Made by a program: the position numbers and the translations under genes. This document shows, piece by piece, positions 1 through 20,400 of a stretch of 64,000 bases of DNA. The DNA lies in contig NC_092679.1 in assembly GCF_964355755.1 (NCBI RefSeq), positions 22,258,432 through 22,322,431 of the forward strand, read 5' to 3'. The notes under the pieces are model-generated. The model did no database searches. It was not told the origin of the DNA and saw only the letters and a list, made by a program, of their open reading frames with translations. The DNA is from Antedon mediterranea (Eukaryota > Echinodermata > Crinoidea > Comatulida > Antedonidae). The number at the start of each line of letters is the position of its first letter. The stretch's first letter is position 1.

Positions 1-8552
<8,552 letters not shown>

Positions 8553-8665
8553 AAACCATTATTTTACAAGCCTAGTAAACGAACAAGCCAGTAGTGGCGC
8601 AACTGCTGTGGGCGCTCACTGCCTAAACCCCCAAGCTTATGGGTCCCCTGAGCAGGGTCAGAGGG

Positions 8666-8671
8666 AATAAA
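8666..8671 (+). promoter_or_regulatory. Putative PEX6 polyadenylation signal
   Basis: AATAAA lies 114 bases after the PEX6 stop codon, the first canonical hexamer downstream. Its use is inferred. Confidence 0.5.
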
Positions 8672-8890
8672 AATGCATTGAAATATGTCGTAAAATGCTA
8701 AATAAGCCCAAGGCCTCTTACATCCCCAAACCAGGGGCCTCGGGCCTCTGCGCTATGCCACTGGCAGTCAGTTGGCACATCTGGTGTGTGCTGGCCTCTT
8801 AACATGGATTGTATCATTAGTCTGCAGTAAAAAATGTAGTTACTGCAGTAACATAATTTTGACATAATGATCCCTTACACTATTTTTAAT

Positions 8891-9024
8891 TAAGCTCTAT
8901 TTTCAAAAAAATGTGATGTGTGTATATGGACACGATGATGTATCACTACCATATTTAGGCATATCACTACCATATTTAGGCACCATCACTCTTTTTGTCA
9001 AACTAGTTTGATGTGTAGAGCTTT
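8891..9024. repeat. Family A MITE
   Basis: Ends AAGCTCT and AGAGCTT flank GTGATGTG and repeated ACCATATTTAGGCA blocks; the outer arms are worn. Confidence 0.65.
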
Positions 9025-10450
9025 ACAGTAGTCAATCTAGATTTTATATAATCTTCTTGCTGGCAAAACCGACGTCAGTCATACAGTATATATATAAACT
9101 AATTGGATGCAATATATAGTGGGTATTAAAGAAATTTAAATAGTATTATAACACAATGAAATATATTATGTGATTAATACTGTTTAACAGAAAGATTTAT
9201 TGTAGAGTTTAAAATGGTTTATGGTATTTTTATAGCGGTGCTGTTGTATTTTATATTTTAATCAAGGAAATTGGAACAAATATTGAGTTGAAAAAATAGA
9301 GAAACTAGGAATATAGATATGTTTTTAATATTAAGTACTGTAGTACATTAAATTGATTAAGTTTAAATTAAATTTCAGGCAATAAGGTCAAATGCAATCG
9401 TTATACAAATACAGTACAGTAATAATTTCTTTTGCATGATCAATGTTCCAAATAAAACCAGTTTTGGTCCCCACATAGATGCAACGCAGCAGTTAGGATG
9501 ACCCATCGCATCTTCAAAGGTCAAATAACTTACAGTGGGCTCGAATCTGAAAATACTGTTTTAAGATGGTTCTTTTCTGCTCAATAGATAGATGGGTCCC
9601 CACTGATTTTTAGTGCAGCCTGTCTGGAAAATATACATTACCATCTTCCATTAGTTTGTTCAAAACTACTGATAAGATATTGTATATAATTATCAAATAT
9701 GAAATTACTGGTAATAAAATCAATAAATCCAAGTGAATGTATCATTTTCTTTATTAAAGTTTGATTCGATTTATAATAAGCTAAATATTACTAACACATT
9801 ATTTACAGTAGGACAGAAATGTTTTGTACAATTTACTGTAATACAGTACTGTAGTTGCGAACTAAAAAGGAGAAATGTCACGATTTACTATAGCAATGAA
9901 ATTTTAATTTAAGCAACTTTCAGTAATTGCTATTCACACAAGGGCATTCTTCAATCATTGAAGTTTTTAAATTACAGTACAGTTAGTCAATTGAAAATAC
10001 AAATAAAAAAAATCACTTTTTAAAACATTTTAGGCTTCAGAATTGTAATAAGCTTTCTGTTTATTTACAGTTTATTAATTAAAAACCTAACAATGATACA
10101 GTACTGTATCGGATATTTACAATATAATATTTAAAAATTATAAAACCTAATAAAAAAAGTACAGTACTTGGCTGGATTTAAAATTTGGACGCAAATTTTA
10201 ACAGCAGCTCTCTTAAAAGGAATCACAGAGTTACTGTACATATTGGACAATTTTAAAAAGTTAATTATACAGTAATTAATCCAATTTTATTTGGCAGGAG
10301 ATTTCTATTTTATTATACAAAAGCTTTTAAAAGCAAACACAAATTTACCATAGTGTATTTTGCCTCTGTACAATCATGCAAAAGCATTTAAAATAAAATA
10401 TAAAATGTTAGTCAACAATTGCACAAAAAAAAAGGATGGACGGCAATTGA

Positions 10451-11602
10451 TTATGATGGCAGTTTGAATGAATTGCGCTTCTGTAACGAATTGCTAACAG
10501 TCTTGAAACGTTTAGATGCACGGCGCACAAACTGCGAGTTGCTAGCCCTGCGAACACTTCCACGAACATTCAACCCCATACACGATGGCTGTGGTGGCGA
10601 CATCAGCGGCTCAAACATTGCGGAGCTTCTCTTGCGTTTGCGACTTTGTCTCGTGTCCACCTCTGCAGTTCTCACGTTAACACATTTCTCCAAAAGTTGT
10701 TGAGCAAGAGAAGCTGAAGGGCGTGCATTGGGATCGACGTGAAGCAACCGCTTTAAAATCCGACGGAACTCGGCACTGCATCTGCTGTAAAACTTTTTAT
10801 CAAAATTTACGCTTGGGTTTTCGTATCTGAATTTCCCGATCGAGATAGATCCGTACCCAGGGTAGTTAACATACCCAGCAAGAACTTTTGTGTTCGGTAA
10901 AACCTTGTGTTCAGTAAGCGCGTACATGATCAGACCTAAACTGAAAATATCAACTGACGTACAACACCTACGAAGCCAACTTAACTCGGTATCATGCGTT
11001 TCCGGTGATGCATAATACACACGCGCCAAGTCACGCCCATCTTTCTCGCCCGCGTTTTCCTTATCGTCTGTTGTTTCCGATGATGAATCATTCGGTTTAT
11101 CCACCGGTGCCCCACACATTTTCGCAAGACCATAATCTGTCAGTTTTAAAATGGCTGTTCCGGTTTTATCTCGGGTAACGATAATGTTATACGGATTTAG
11201 AAATCCATGGCTATAGCCCTGACTATGCAGGAACACAACACCTCTCATCAAATGCATAAAAAACACTTTATATGCAGTATCAGACATAGCCAAATGACGA
11301 TTCATAATGTAGTCATTTAAAAATTCCCCCTCCACATTCTTATACACTGGACAAAGGAATATTTCAGTGAAGTTTTCACGCCTAACGAGAACGTTTTTCA
11401 GACGAACGATGTGCTCGTTTTTAGGCAGCTGCAGCAGAGTGTTTTTTAGCACATCGCGACTACACTTTGCCTCGTCCTCGTTAGACATACTTATCATTTT
11501 CACAGTCCTAAGCTTGGTTCCTTTCCACGATTGTTCTTGTAATTTATACTCTGCTCCAAAAAATCCATCCCAGAGTTTTTCTTGAATTACAAAAGATTCC
11601 AT
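10451..11602 (-). CDS. STK35/PDIK1L-like protein kinase-fold protein, probable pseudokinase
   Basis: A single uninterrupted 383-residue reading frame with a kinase fold. Visible elements are a Lys in beta 3 (VKM, K35), an HRD-loop equivalent reading HGFLNPYN (132-139), a metal-binding loop reading DYG (156-158), a SPE in place of APE (199-201), and a helix F motif DIFSLGLIMYAL. The text around DIFSLG followed by LAGYV resembles the STK35/PDIK1L group, in which DIFALG is followed by a GSYV segment. The catalytic Asp of HRD is Phe and the loop Lys is Asn, while the metal-binding Asn and Asp remain, so phosphotransfer is doubtful. The glycine loop is also weak (DGFFGAEYK). A basic, serine-rich tail (about 315-383, with RKRKRSS and RRASKRFK) suggests nuclear location. 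No intron is needed; CCAAT motifs lie upstream. The subfamily is tentative; the kinase fold is firm. Confidence 0.85.
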   Translation of the reverse strand: MESFVIQEKLWDGFFGAEYKLQEQSWKGTKLRTVKMISMSNEDEAKCSRDVLKNTLLQLPKNEHIVRLKNVLVRRENFTEIFLCPVYKNVEGEFLNDYIMNRHLAMSDTAYKVFFMHLMRGVVFLHSQGYSHGFLNPYNIIVTRDKTGTAILKLTDYGLAKMCGAPVDKPNDSSSETTDDKENAGEKDGRDLARVYYASPETHDTELSWLRRCCTSVDIFSLGLIMYALTEHKVLPNTKVLAGYVNYPGYGSISIGKFRYENPSVNFDKKFYSRCSAEFRRILKRLLHVDPNARPSASLAQQLLEKCVNVRTAEVDTRQSRKRKRSSAMFEPLMSPPQPSCMGLNVRGSVRRASNSQFVRRASKRFKTVSNSLQKRNSFKLPS

Positions 11603-11835
11603 ATTTGATGTTTTGAACGTTCTTAAATCATTTATTTACCGGTAATTGTGCAGTGCATTTATTCAATTATCAAAAAAAGCTAGGCCTACCGTATTGTCTT
11701 CTTGAAAACCACCGCTTCTACAGGGTTAAATCATGTCGCTTTCAATGATTGGCTCTTCCACACAAAAGATTTTTACCAGCCAGCCAATCATATTATTGTA
11801 TGCAGATGAGAAACTCAACCAAGCGTAACAGTAGT
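11603..11835 (-). promoter_or_regulatory. Putative promoter of the kinase-fold gene
   Basis: Upstream of the minus-strand ATG (11602) there are two CCAAT boxes, ATTGGCTC near 11740 and AGCCAATCAT near 11783, in a slightly GC-richer stretch. No TATA box is evident. Promoter function is inferred from position. Confidence 0.4.
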
Positions 11836-13077
11836 AAACAAGATTATGGATTCAATTCAGAATTTTATAGATAGATAGTAGACTATGTTATGCTGTATAG
11901 CAAGTAAATATAAAACAAAAGTCACACAAATTTGTTGTAAATAACAAGCTTTATTTATACAAATTTGTAAAAATGGTACAATGTACATTAATAATAACAG
12001 TACTATTATATTATTAGTGAATATTGGTCCTATATATTTTTAAATATTGCAGAAAGTTTAAGTAAATATCTCTCAAAAACAATAACATTATTAGTCAATG
12101 TACAAATAAATGAATATGGTATCATATGCAATAGATACAAGAGAGAATATTTAAAAAAAAAAGAAAAAAAGGATAGTTAAAATTTTAAATTAAATTTTAA
12201 TCGTTCTAAAATACTTTATATTTAGGCAAAAAACGCCAAGGATAACCATAAGTGAACGGTCCTACTAAACACCACCAGATACCACCAGAGAGCAGCCACC
12301 TATTTGCAATTGATTATTAATGATATATTACAAATTAGAAACTGATAAAATTGAAGTTAAAGTTCAATTTCTCGCTGTTGCAATTCCAGAATCGAATGCG
12401 TGATCATCATAATAACGAAACAAACGTGTCTCTTGTGTATTGTATTCACCAGTCAACTGTGAGGTTGTGTTTAGTAGGATTAATTCACTATCATTCTTAG
12501 AAGCGGCATCCCTAAGTCCCAATGCTTATATTACAGTACATAGGTTGGATCAAATCCCACTAAATTTAGAAAAATACAATTCAAAATATTAGGTTATTTT
12601 CAACACAAATAGGGATGTCCTGAATAGGGTTGTCCCAAATAAGAGGATGCACTGATCTATGGATATACTATATCATACATTTTTATAAAGACAAAGTAGA
12701 AAATGATGCCAATATAATCATTTATATGAATAGCATGCAAGAGATACTACTACTACTACTACTACTACTTTCAGTTCAAATTTGACCCGAATGGCGTCCG
12801 TTAAAAATTATCTCACACACTTAATATCTAAAGTGGTATAGTACATTTCGAACATTTTCCAAAATAAGGCAGATTATGACGTAATTAATACATTTATTTT
12901 AGATTCATTTTTATATAAACAGCAATATAGCAAAAATCTTTTTAAATGAGAGTTTATTAATTAATCAAACTATATATTTACAGTAGAACACTATTATTAG
13001 TGGCCACTTTTGTAACTCTCCTTTACAAGATTATCCCATGGGATTGGTTGCAGTCAAATCAGGAAAGTGTTCCCTTA

Positions 13078-13230
13078 TGCTTGGTTCCCACTAGAGACGC
13101 AACAATGTAATGCAACATAAGGGATTTGACCAATCACAAGCGATGGATTTATTCGACTGTCGCTTGTCATTGGTCAACTCGCTTACGCTGCGTCTACGTC
13201 CTTGCGTTGCGTCCTTGTGGGAACCAAGCT
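13078..13230. repeat. Family B palindromic MITE with CCAAT boxes
   Basis: GCTTGGTTCCCACTAGAGAC at the left is matched by the inverse GTGGGAACCAAGC at the right. Inside, TTGACCAATCACAAGCGA and CGCTTGTCATTGGTCAA form inner arms, each with a CCAAT box. Confidence 0.8.
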
Positions 13231-13394
13231 TTAATAGTGGTGTCCCTGAATAGGGGTTTATTATAGTGTTAAAACATATATTACTCCTTGTTCGTTTATT
13301 GGTAAAGATTCCTATTATTAATAGTCCCCAGAATAGAGGTGTCCTAAAGGAGGGGTTCTGCTGTATACTATAAAGTGTATATACTATTACTATG

Positions 13395-13556
13395 ATTTGA
13401 TTTGATTTGATTTATTTCGGCATCAGTACATAAAATATCACAGACATACAATTAAAATTGGCAAATATAAAAATACCAAAATAAAACAAGGATGCCAAGG
13501 ATAACTCATAAAAGTCCTCTACGGACTTGTTTCCAATGAGGTCCTTTGAAAGAACT
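13395..13556 (-). mobile_element. 3' end of a non-LTR retrotransposon, minus orientation
   Basis: On the minus strand the sequence ends with GATGCCGAAATAAATCAAAT and a run of TCAAA units, the typical simple-repeat tail of L2/Rex1-like LINEs. No reverse transcriptase is left. Confidence 0.55.
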
Positions 13557-14466
13557 ATAGTATGAAGGGTCAGATAGGTGTCCTAAAGGAGGGGTTCTGC
13601 TGTATACTATAAAGTGTATATACTATTACTATAGTATGAAGGGTCAGATAGGTGTCCTAAAGGAGGGGTTCTGCTGTATACTATAAAGTGTATATACTAT
13701 TACTATAGTATGAAGGGTCAGATAGGTGTCCTAAAGGAGGGGTTCTGCTGTATACTATAAAGTGTATATACTATTACTATAGTATGAAGGGTCAGATAGG
13801 TGTCCTAAAGGAGGGGTTCTGTTGTATACTATAAAGTGTATATACTATTACTATAGTATGAAGGGTCAGATAGGTGTCCTAAAGGAGGGGTTCTGCTGTA
13901 TACTATAAAGTGTATATACTATTACTATAGTATGAAGGGTCAGATAGGTGTCCTAAAGGAGGGGTTCTGCTGTATACTATAAAGTGTATATACTATTACT
14001 ATAGTATGAAGGGTCAGATAGGTGTCCTAAAGGAGGGGTTCTGCTGTATACTATAAAGTGTATATACTATTACTATAGTATGAAGGGTCAGATAGGTGTC
14101 CTAAAGGAGGGGTTCTGCTGTATACTATAAAGTGTATATACTATTACTATAGTATGAAGGGTAAGATAGGTGTCCTAAAGGAGGGGTTCTGCTGTATACT
14201 ATAAAGTGTATATACTATTACTATAGTATGAAGGGTCAGATAGGTGTCCTAAAGGAGGGGTTCTGCTGTATACTATAAAGTGTATATATACTATTACTAT
14301 AGTATGAAGGGTCAGATAGGTGTCCTAAAGGAGGGGTTCTGCTGTATACTATAAAGTGTATATACTATTACTATAGTATGAAGGGTCAGATAGGTGTCCT
14401 AAAGGAGGGGTTCTGCTGTATACTATAAAGTGTATATACTATTACTATAGTATGAAGGGTCAGATA
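13557..14466 (-). repeat. 74-bp minisatellite spanning the RCE1 stop codon
   Basis: About twelve nearly identical 74-bp units (for example starts at 13561, 13635 and 13709). The unit read on the minus strand begins with the RCE1 codons for [12 protein letters not shown] and the stop TAG, then continues into 3' UTR. Only the rightmost unit is in the coding frame; the others lie downstream of the stop. One unit has an extra TA near 14286. Confidence 0.93.
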
Positions 14467-17400
14467 GAGGAAACAATAGATATATAAATGAGCCAAGTCC
14501 AACTAAGAACATGATGGATACGAGTGCACTGATTGGTTTAATGTAAGAGAATATGTGTTGAAACTCAGGGAATCCCATAAAGTTGCAGAATGTATGGCAC
14601 ATACATATGCCAACAAGATGGCCTGAAAAATAAAAAAGAATTGGTCACATCAAAAAATATAAATGTGATATGGTGAAATGGTATACAAATAATGAATGTT
14701 TATGAGTTGGATGGTGAAAATATTTCATGAGTTGAAACATAGAGTGGTCAATTTTTCATTGAATGAGGTATCAATTCAACAATACAAAACATATACCATT
14801 TCATCATACCAGAATAATAAGTTATTTCTTTTCAAATTTATATGATAATTAAAACAGATTTTTAAAACATTTTCCTTACCTGTTCTTATAAATATAAAAG
14901 CACAAAATGTTCCAAATATTGTTGTATAAGTAAACTGAAAGACTAAAAGAAAAAACAACAAAATTATTGTCAGTAATTCAAGTACATAAAAATAATACAA
15001 TACAGATGTGTAATAGCGCCACCTATAGTATAAAAGATCAGGATACACCTCAGGGCGGTTTTCAAAAGAATGAAGTAGTAAAATTTCATTCAGTTCCAAA
15101 AAATTCTTGAGCTTCTAAAAAGTCAATGAAGCTCTATAGCTAGCAGGCCAGAAGATCCAGCTTAAACTTTACGACATTATATATAGTAAACAAAGTTTTA
15201 TATTCGTAAACACGAATAAAAATGTATACATGATGTTGAGAATAAAAAAGATATGACTTTAAATTAAATCTACATAAAAAGATACAGCATTGTTTTTTTA
15301 TAGATTTAGGTAGCGAAGACCAATATACAGGAAAACAGTGTATTAGGTGATTGTTTTAAGGCAACAGTACGGCAAAGGGATGAACAAAAGTTAAGCTCTG
15401 TCTACACTTACTATCAAACTTTATGCGACAACAAAATGTGATGTGCCCATATATGGACATGATGATGTCATATCCATATTTGGGTATATCACTACCATAT
15501 TTGGGAACATCATGAATACTAACCAAAGCCGGCAAGGATGTTCACTAGCTGTTCACGAGATCTAAATCTTTCTATAGCGTGGTGAGCATGAGCTGTGAAG
15601 AAGAAAGAAAGAAATCTTAGATATGCTAAGAAGTCAAATTAATTTATGACATTACATTTGTTTTTTAATATCATTTATGGCCTAAGAATGACCCTAGACA
15701 ATAGTTCTATAAATACTTAAAGGGGAGAGGAGGCAGGAAAAGTAATGAGGACAAATAAAGAAATAGGAAAAGAAAAAAGATTAAAAGAAGAAACTATAGC
15801 AGAAGAAGGATGATGATGATATGATGATGATATGATGATATGATGATATGATGATATGATGATATGATGATGATATGATGATGATATGATGATATGATGA
15901 TGATATGATGATATGATGATATGATGATGATATGATGATATGATGATGATAATGATGATATGATGATGATATGATGATGATATGATGATATGATGATGAT
16001 ATGATGATATGATGATATGATGATATGATGATATGATGATGATATGATGATATGATGAAGATATGATTATATGATGATGATATGATGATGATATGATGAT
16101 GATATGATGATATGATGATGATATGATGATGATATGATGATATGATGATGATATGATGATATGATGATGATATGATGATATGATGATATGATGATGATAT
16201 GATGATATGATAATGATATGATGATATGATGATAATGATGATGATAATAATGATGTTGATTACTTCAATTTTTGATGAGAAGGAATGGGTGAAGAAGTAA
16301 ATAAAAAGAACAAAACCAAAAGAAATGAAATGAAAAAAAAAGAAGAGAAAAAAGGCGAAAAAATACATAAAATAAAATGAATTAATCTTCATTTCTCATA
16401 ATATTAATCATCATACTCTAAAAGTCTACGACCTTGTGTTCTAGATAAATAAATAATGAGTTAAATAAAAACATTCTATGAAATCTAATATCAAAGTAAA
16501 CGTCACATACCTACACCAAATAGCAGAGGGCAAATGAATATAGATTTTAATGCTCCAAGACATGGAACGAGTAGAGGCAGCATACAGGCTCTGAATACAA
16601 ACTCCTCAGATATGGGCGCCTGAGGGTTGAATAACATACAAGAACTTAATATGCTAAATCTGGGTAAATAGCATGGCACTCAATGGACATCAAACACATT
16701 ATGAATGACATGTACGGATAAAGATGTTGATTGGTAGTGAAATAGATGGATAAAGGCTCTAGGCACAATCAACCATACATGTATTATAAAGTTTTCTATA
16801 GACACAGTTTACTGTGAGTGCAAATTAGTATTTTGTATATCGGCAATGTTGAGCCTATCACCAATATTCAATCTTTGGTGTGGAGGCTTTTATAGTTGAC
16901 TGTGCCGATAGTCAATCTTTGGTGTGGAGGCTATCATAGTTGACTGACCGATAGTCAGTCTTTGGTGTGGGGAGGCTATCATAGTTGACTGACCGATAGT
17001 CAGTCTTTGGTGTGGGGAGGCTTTCATAGTTGACTGACCGATAGTCAATCTTTGGTGTGGAGGCTATCATAGTTGACTGACTGATAGTCAGTCTTTGGTG
17101 TGGGGAGGCTATCATAGTTGACTGACCGATAGTCAATCTTTGGTGTGATTATATATGAAATTATACCTTTTGTACTAATAAATTAGCATTCATCTAATTA
17201 GTTTATATTATTAAAAAGAACATACATTATTTGGTGTGGACGCTATCATAGTTGACTGACCGATAGTTAATTTTTTGGTGTGGAGGCTATCGGTACAGTC
17301 AACTGTGCGTTTTAATGACCGTTGACCGTGCTTCTTTATTCTGTTGTCTATCTGCACAGACAACTGGGTATAAATATTAAATTTGTTTCTGTTAATATTT

Positions 17401-20400
17401 TACTCGTTTAATTGTTGAAAGTTTTAATCATGAGATTAAATAATTGTATGTTTAAATTTGTTTTCTGTTAATATTTTACTCATTTCATAGTTGAATGCAA
17501 GTTATCATAAACAATATATTGGGAGCAGTACTTCAAATTATGATTTCCAAAGTTTGTCTACTTGACTGTTTGGATTTCTCTATGTCACATCTTCAATAAA
17601 CTAACAAGGTATCTCAAAGACTCTAATAGCTCATATTGCTATAGGGGTTACATGCTTTGCAATACTCAGTCTTAAGATGGCATGTATAACGTTTATATTT
17701 ATGTTTGCTAAGTCAAAGTATATTTGTGTAGATTAATAAACTTGATTCCACGGCATTGAGACTGTTTCACTCAAATCTGTACCTGTATCGATTAATCATT
17801 TTTATAGATTTCAACAGAGAAAACGGATCACGTCAAATACAACATTGTATCAATCAATCATTTTGTAGATTTTAACAGAATAAAAAGAGAAAACTCCAAG
17901 GGATCATGTTAAAATAATGGAAGAAAAATGTTTTCCGCCATAATTTTGACATGGTCTTCAAAATGTACAAACACATGCTGAAAATAAATTATGACAAAGA
18001 GGGTCTTATCATCAATTCAGAATCAAACGTTATTGAAAAAGTTGAAATTTTGACACTTTGTATCATAAAGCTCTGTCTACACTATCAAACTAGTTTGACA
18101 AAAAATGTATGATGTGCCCAAATATGGAAATGATGATGTCACATCACTACCATATTTGGCTATATCACTTCCATATTTGGGCACATCACACTTTTTTTTG
18201 TCAAACTAGTGTAATAACTGTAGACAGAGTTTAAGGATGAAACATTGATACAAAACATGAATAATTTCCTTTTCATTTTTTTAGTATACACTACATTAAT
18301 GTAACAAAATAAGTTAAATATTTATTTTGCGTATCGTGAAATGGATGCCATCTTTACACTTCATTGACTGTCGGGACAGTCAAGAATTCAACCTGGGACT
18401 AAACTGTAATCTAATCAAATGAATCCATTAAGGAATGGGATTATAATATGAAATTATACTTTTGTACTAATAAAAAGTGTATTAATAAATCATCTAATTA
18501 GTTTATATTATTAAAAAGAACATACATTAATTGATGAATGGGTTTGAATTTTTCTACTCTGAATGCATAAACCTGAAATGTATGTGCAATGCATGACCGT
18601 AAATATTTAAATTATATTTTGATTTCTTATCAAATAAAAATTCTACTCACCACAATAAAATTTCTGATGAAAACTAAACTAAACAAGTCTTGATCAAACC
18701 AGAGATTTGGAGCTAACGTCGTTGATGCAAAGATGCAAAATAATAAAAATAAACAATACTATAAACAGTTGTAGTTGTCATTTGATTGGAGAATTGTGGG
18801 TCACATGATATTCAATAAATATTCTATTGAACTCTTAATTACATCATCAAGACAAAGAGTGCAATGTCGTTATATGAGTATAATTTGGTTTTGAACGTTC
18901 ATTATTTACTGATCATGTTTAAACCTGTAATGTGTGCCGTCTATAATTGTTCTACTCCACGTCCAAAATTCAAGCACTGCCTTTTCAAATGGTTTACGCC
19001 TTTTGGCTTACTGTCTCGTTAAAGTGTGACAAATAATAAATGTTTTTTATTCATGCAATGGAACAAATAATTTCATTCGGTAAAATATGAAAGTATTTTT
19101 ACTCAATGCTTCCATTTATGAACACATAAGCTCATTATTATTTATTAAACATGAAAGATGTCATGCTAGCACCTCCTTCTATCTTTTTGTTTAAAATTGA
19201 GTTTTTTAACTTTATAACTCCACTTCTTTATACCCAAAAATAGTGTAGATAGAAAAAAGGGTAGATCCGGGCTCAACATTTTTATTGTTGATTATAACCT
19301 TTACAACAACATCAGTAAATAATAATCCTGATAAAATTTATTTAAAAATACCTTTATTATAAAAAGATGAATACTCACAAAATAAACAATTTGATTGATA
19401 TAAATCAATTACCGTCATTGTTAATGGTCCAAGAAATAAAATCTGAAAAATATGAAAATAAAACATCATAAATATTCATCATTATTTTGCTTTCTTCATT
19501 GCGACGATGGAAGTTATATTTGGAAATAAAGTTGAAATACCCCATAATAGCAGTTCTACTAGACACCTTTAAGACCAAGAAAGTTTTGCTTTAATGGGAG
19601 TGTGTTATTAATAAATAGTATTAAACCGTCCCATTACGTCACATCAATTTACGGGAAATCATGTTGGAATTTATAATAAGTGATATTTATAACTTAAATT
19701 TTAAAAAGTAATAAATAAAATACAGTCTATCTTGCTTAACACTGAAGAACTCAGTACACATATTGGTTTTCAAACCAATGGTTTCTGAATTCTACTTATG
19801 GAAATAAAACACAATATGTATGAGGTTATAATAATGCATTCTCTTATATTCATTTTATACAGTTTATAATTTATTATTCCTGATTATTCATGATTTATAA
19901 ATCCGGTTAAAACTTTGGTTTTTTGTTACATACATACATTACACTCCATTCTCTCACTCATTGTATAAAGGTATCTGTTTAAAACTGCAGACTTTCATAT
20001 TTCACACATATGGTTGTTTCACATAGATGCATGTGTGCGTTATATTCATACTTCAATGATTAAGCAAAGCGGACGTGATGCGCACAAGGGAAGACATCCT
20101 AAAATGTCTAAAATTATGATTTAGTAAATAAAAATAATTTTTTTAAATTATTATTTTATATTTCTGCTCAACATTAGACTTTTTTTTTCCACTAGTATCT
20201 GTGTTTCTGTGAGTTCTATTTCCAGATAAATTCATTCAAACTAATTCAGTCATTCATTATTTCAGATATCAATTCATAGAATAACAAATTTGTTTTCATT
20301 TTAAAATGAAACCAAATTAAATTTTTTTTTTTTCAAAACTATGCTAAATTCAATTTTATAATTTGTTAAAAGTACAGTTTTCTTGTGTGAATGTATGTCA

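Larger units (their letters stand above)
8553..10450. other. Convergent intergenic region PEX6 / kinase-fold gene
   Basis: The first part is the PEX6 3' UTR. A family A MITE lies at 8891-9024. The rest is AT-rich with scattered TACAGTA words and no coding signal. Minus-strand polyadenylation hexamers at 10286-10291 and 10311-10316 could serve the kinase-fold gene. Confidence 0.5.
11836..14422. other. Probable RCE1 3' UTR and intergenic sequence
   Basis: A minus-strand AATAAA near 11951 could end a long RCE1 transcript. The stretch holds an imperfect inverted pair (GTCCTACTAAACACC near 12260 and GTGTTTAGTAGGAT near 12470), an ACT microsatellite (about 12748-12769), a family B MITE (13078-13230), family C words, a LINE end (13395-13556) and the 74-bp array. 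I see no further gene. Confidence 0.45.

Noticed and set aside
13557-14466. CRISPR-like array of 74-bp periodicity
   Set aside because: The whole unit is repeated without variable spacers, in an animal 3' UTR.
15781-16392. 203-residue minus-strand frame rich in His, Ile, Ser and Tyr
   Set aside because: It is the translation of an ATG/ATATG microsatellite inside an RCE1 intron.
16912-17136. 74-residue minus-strand frame with repeated [11 protein letters not shown]
   Set aside because: It is the 45-bp minisatellite read through; the unit is a multiple of three by chance.
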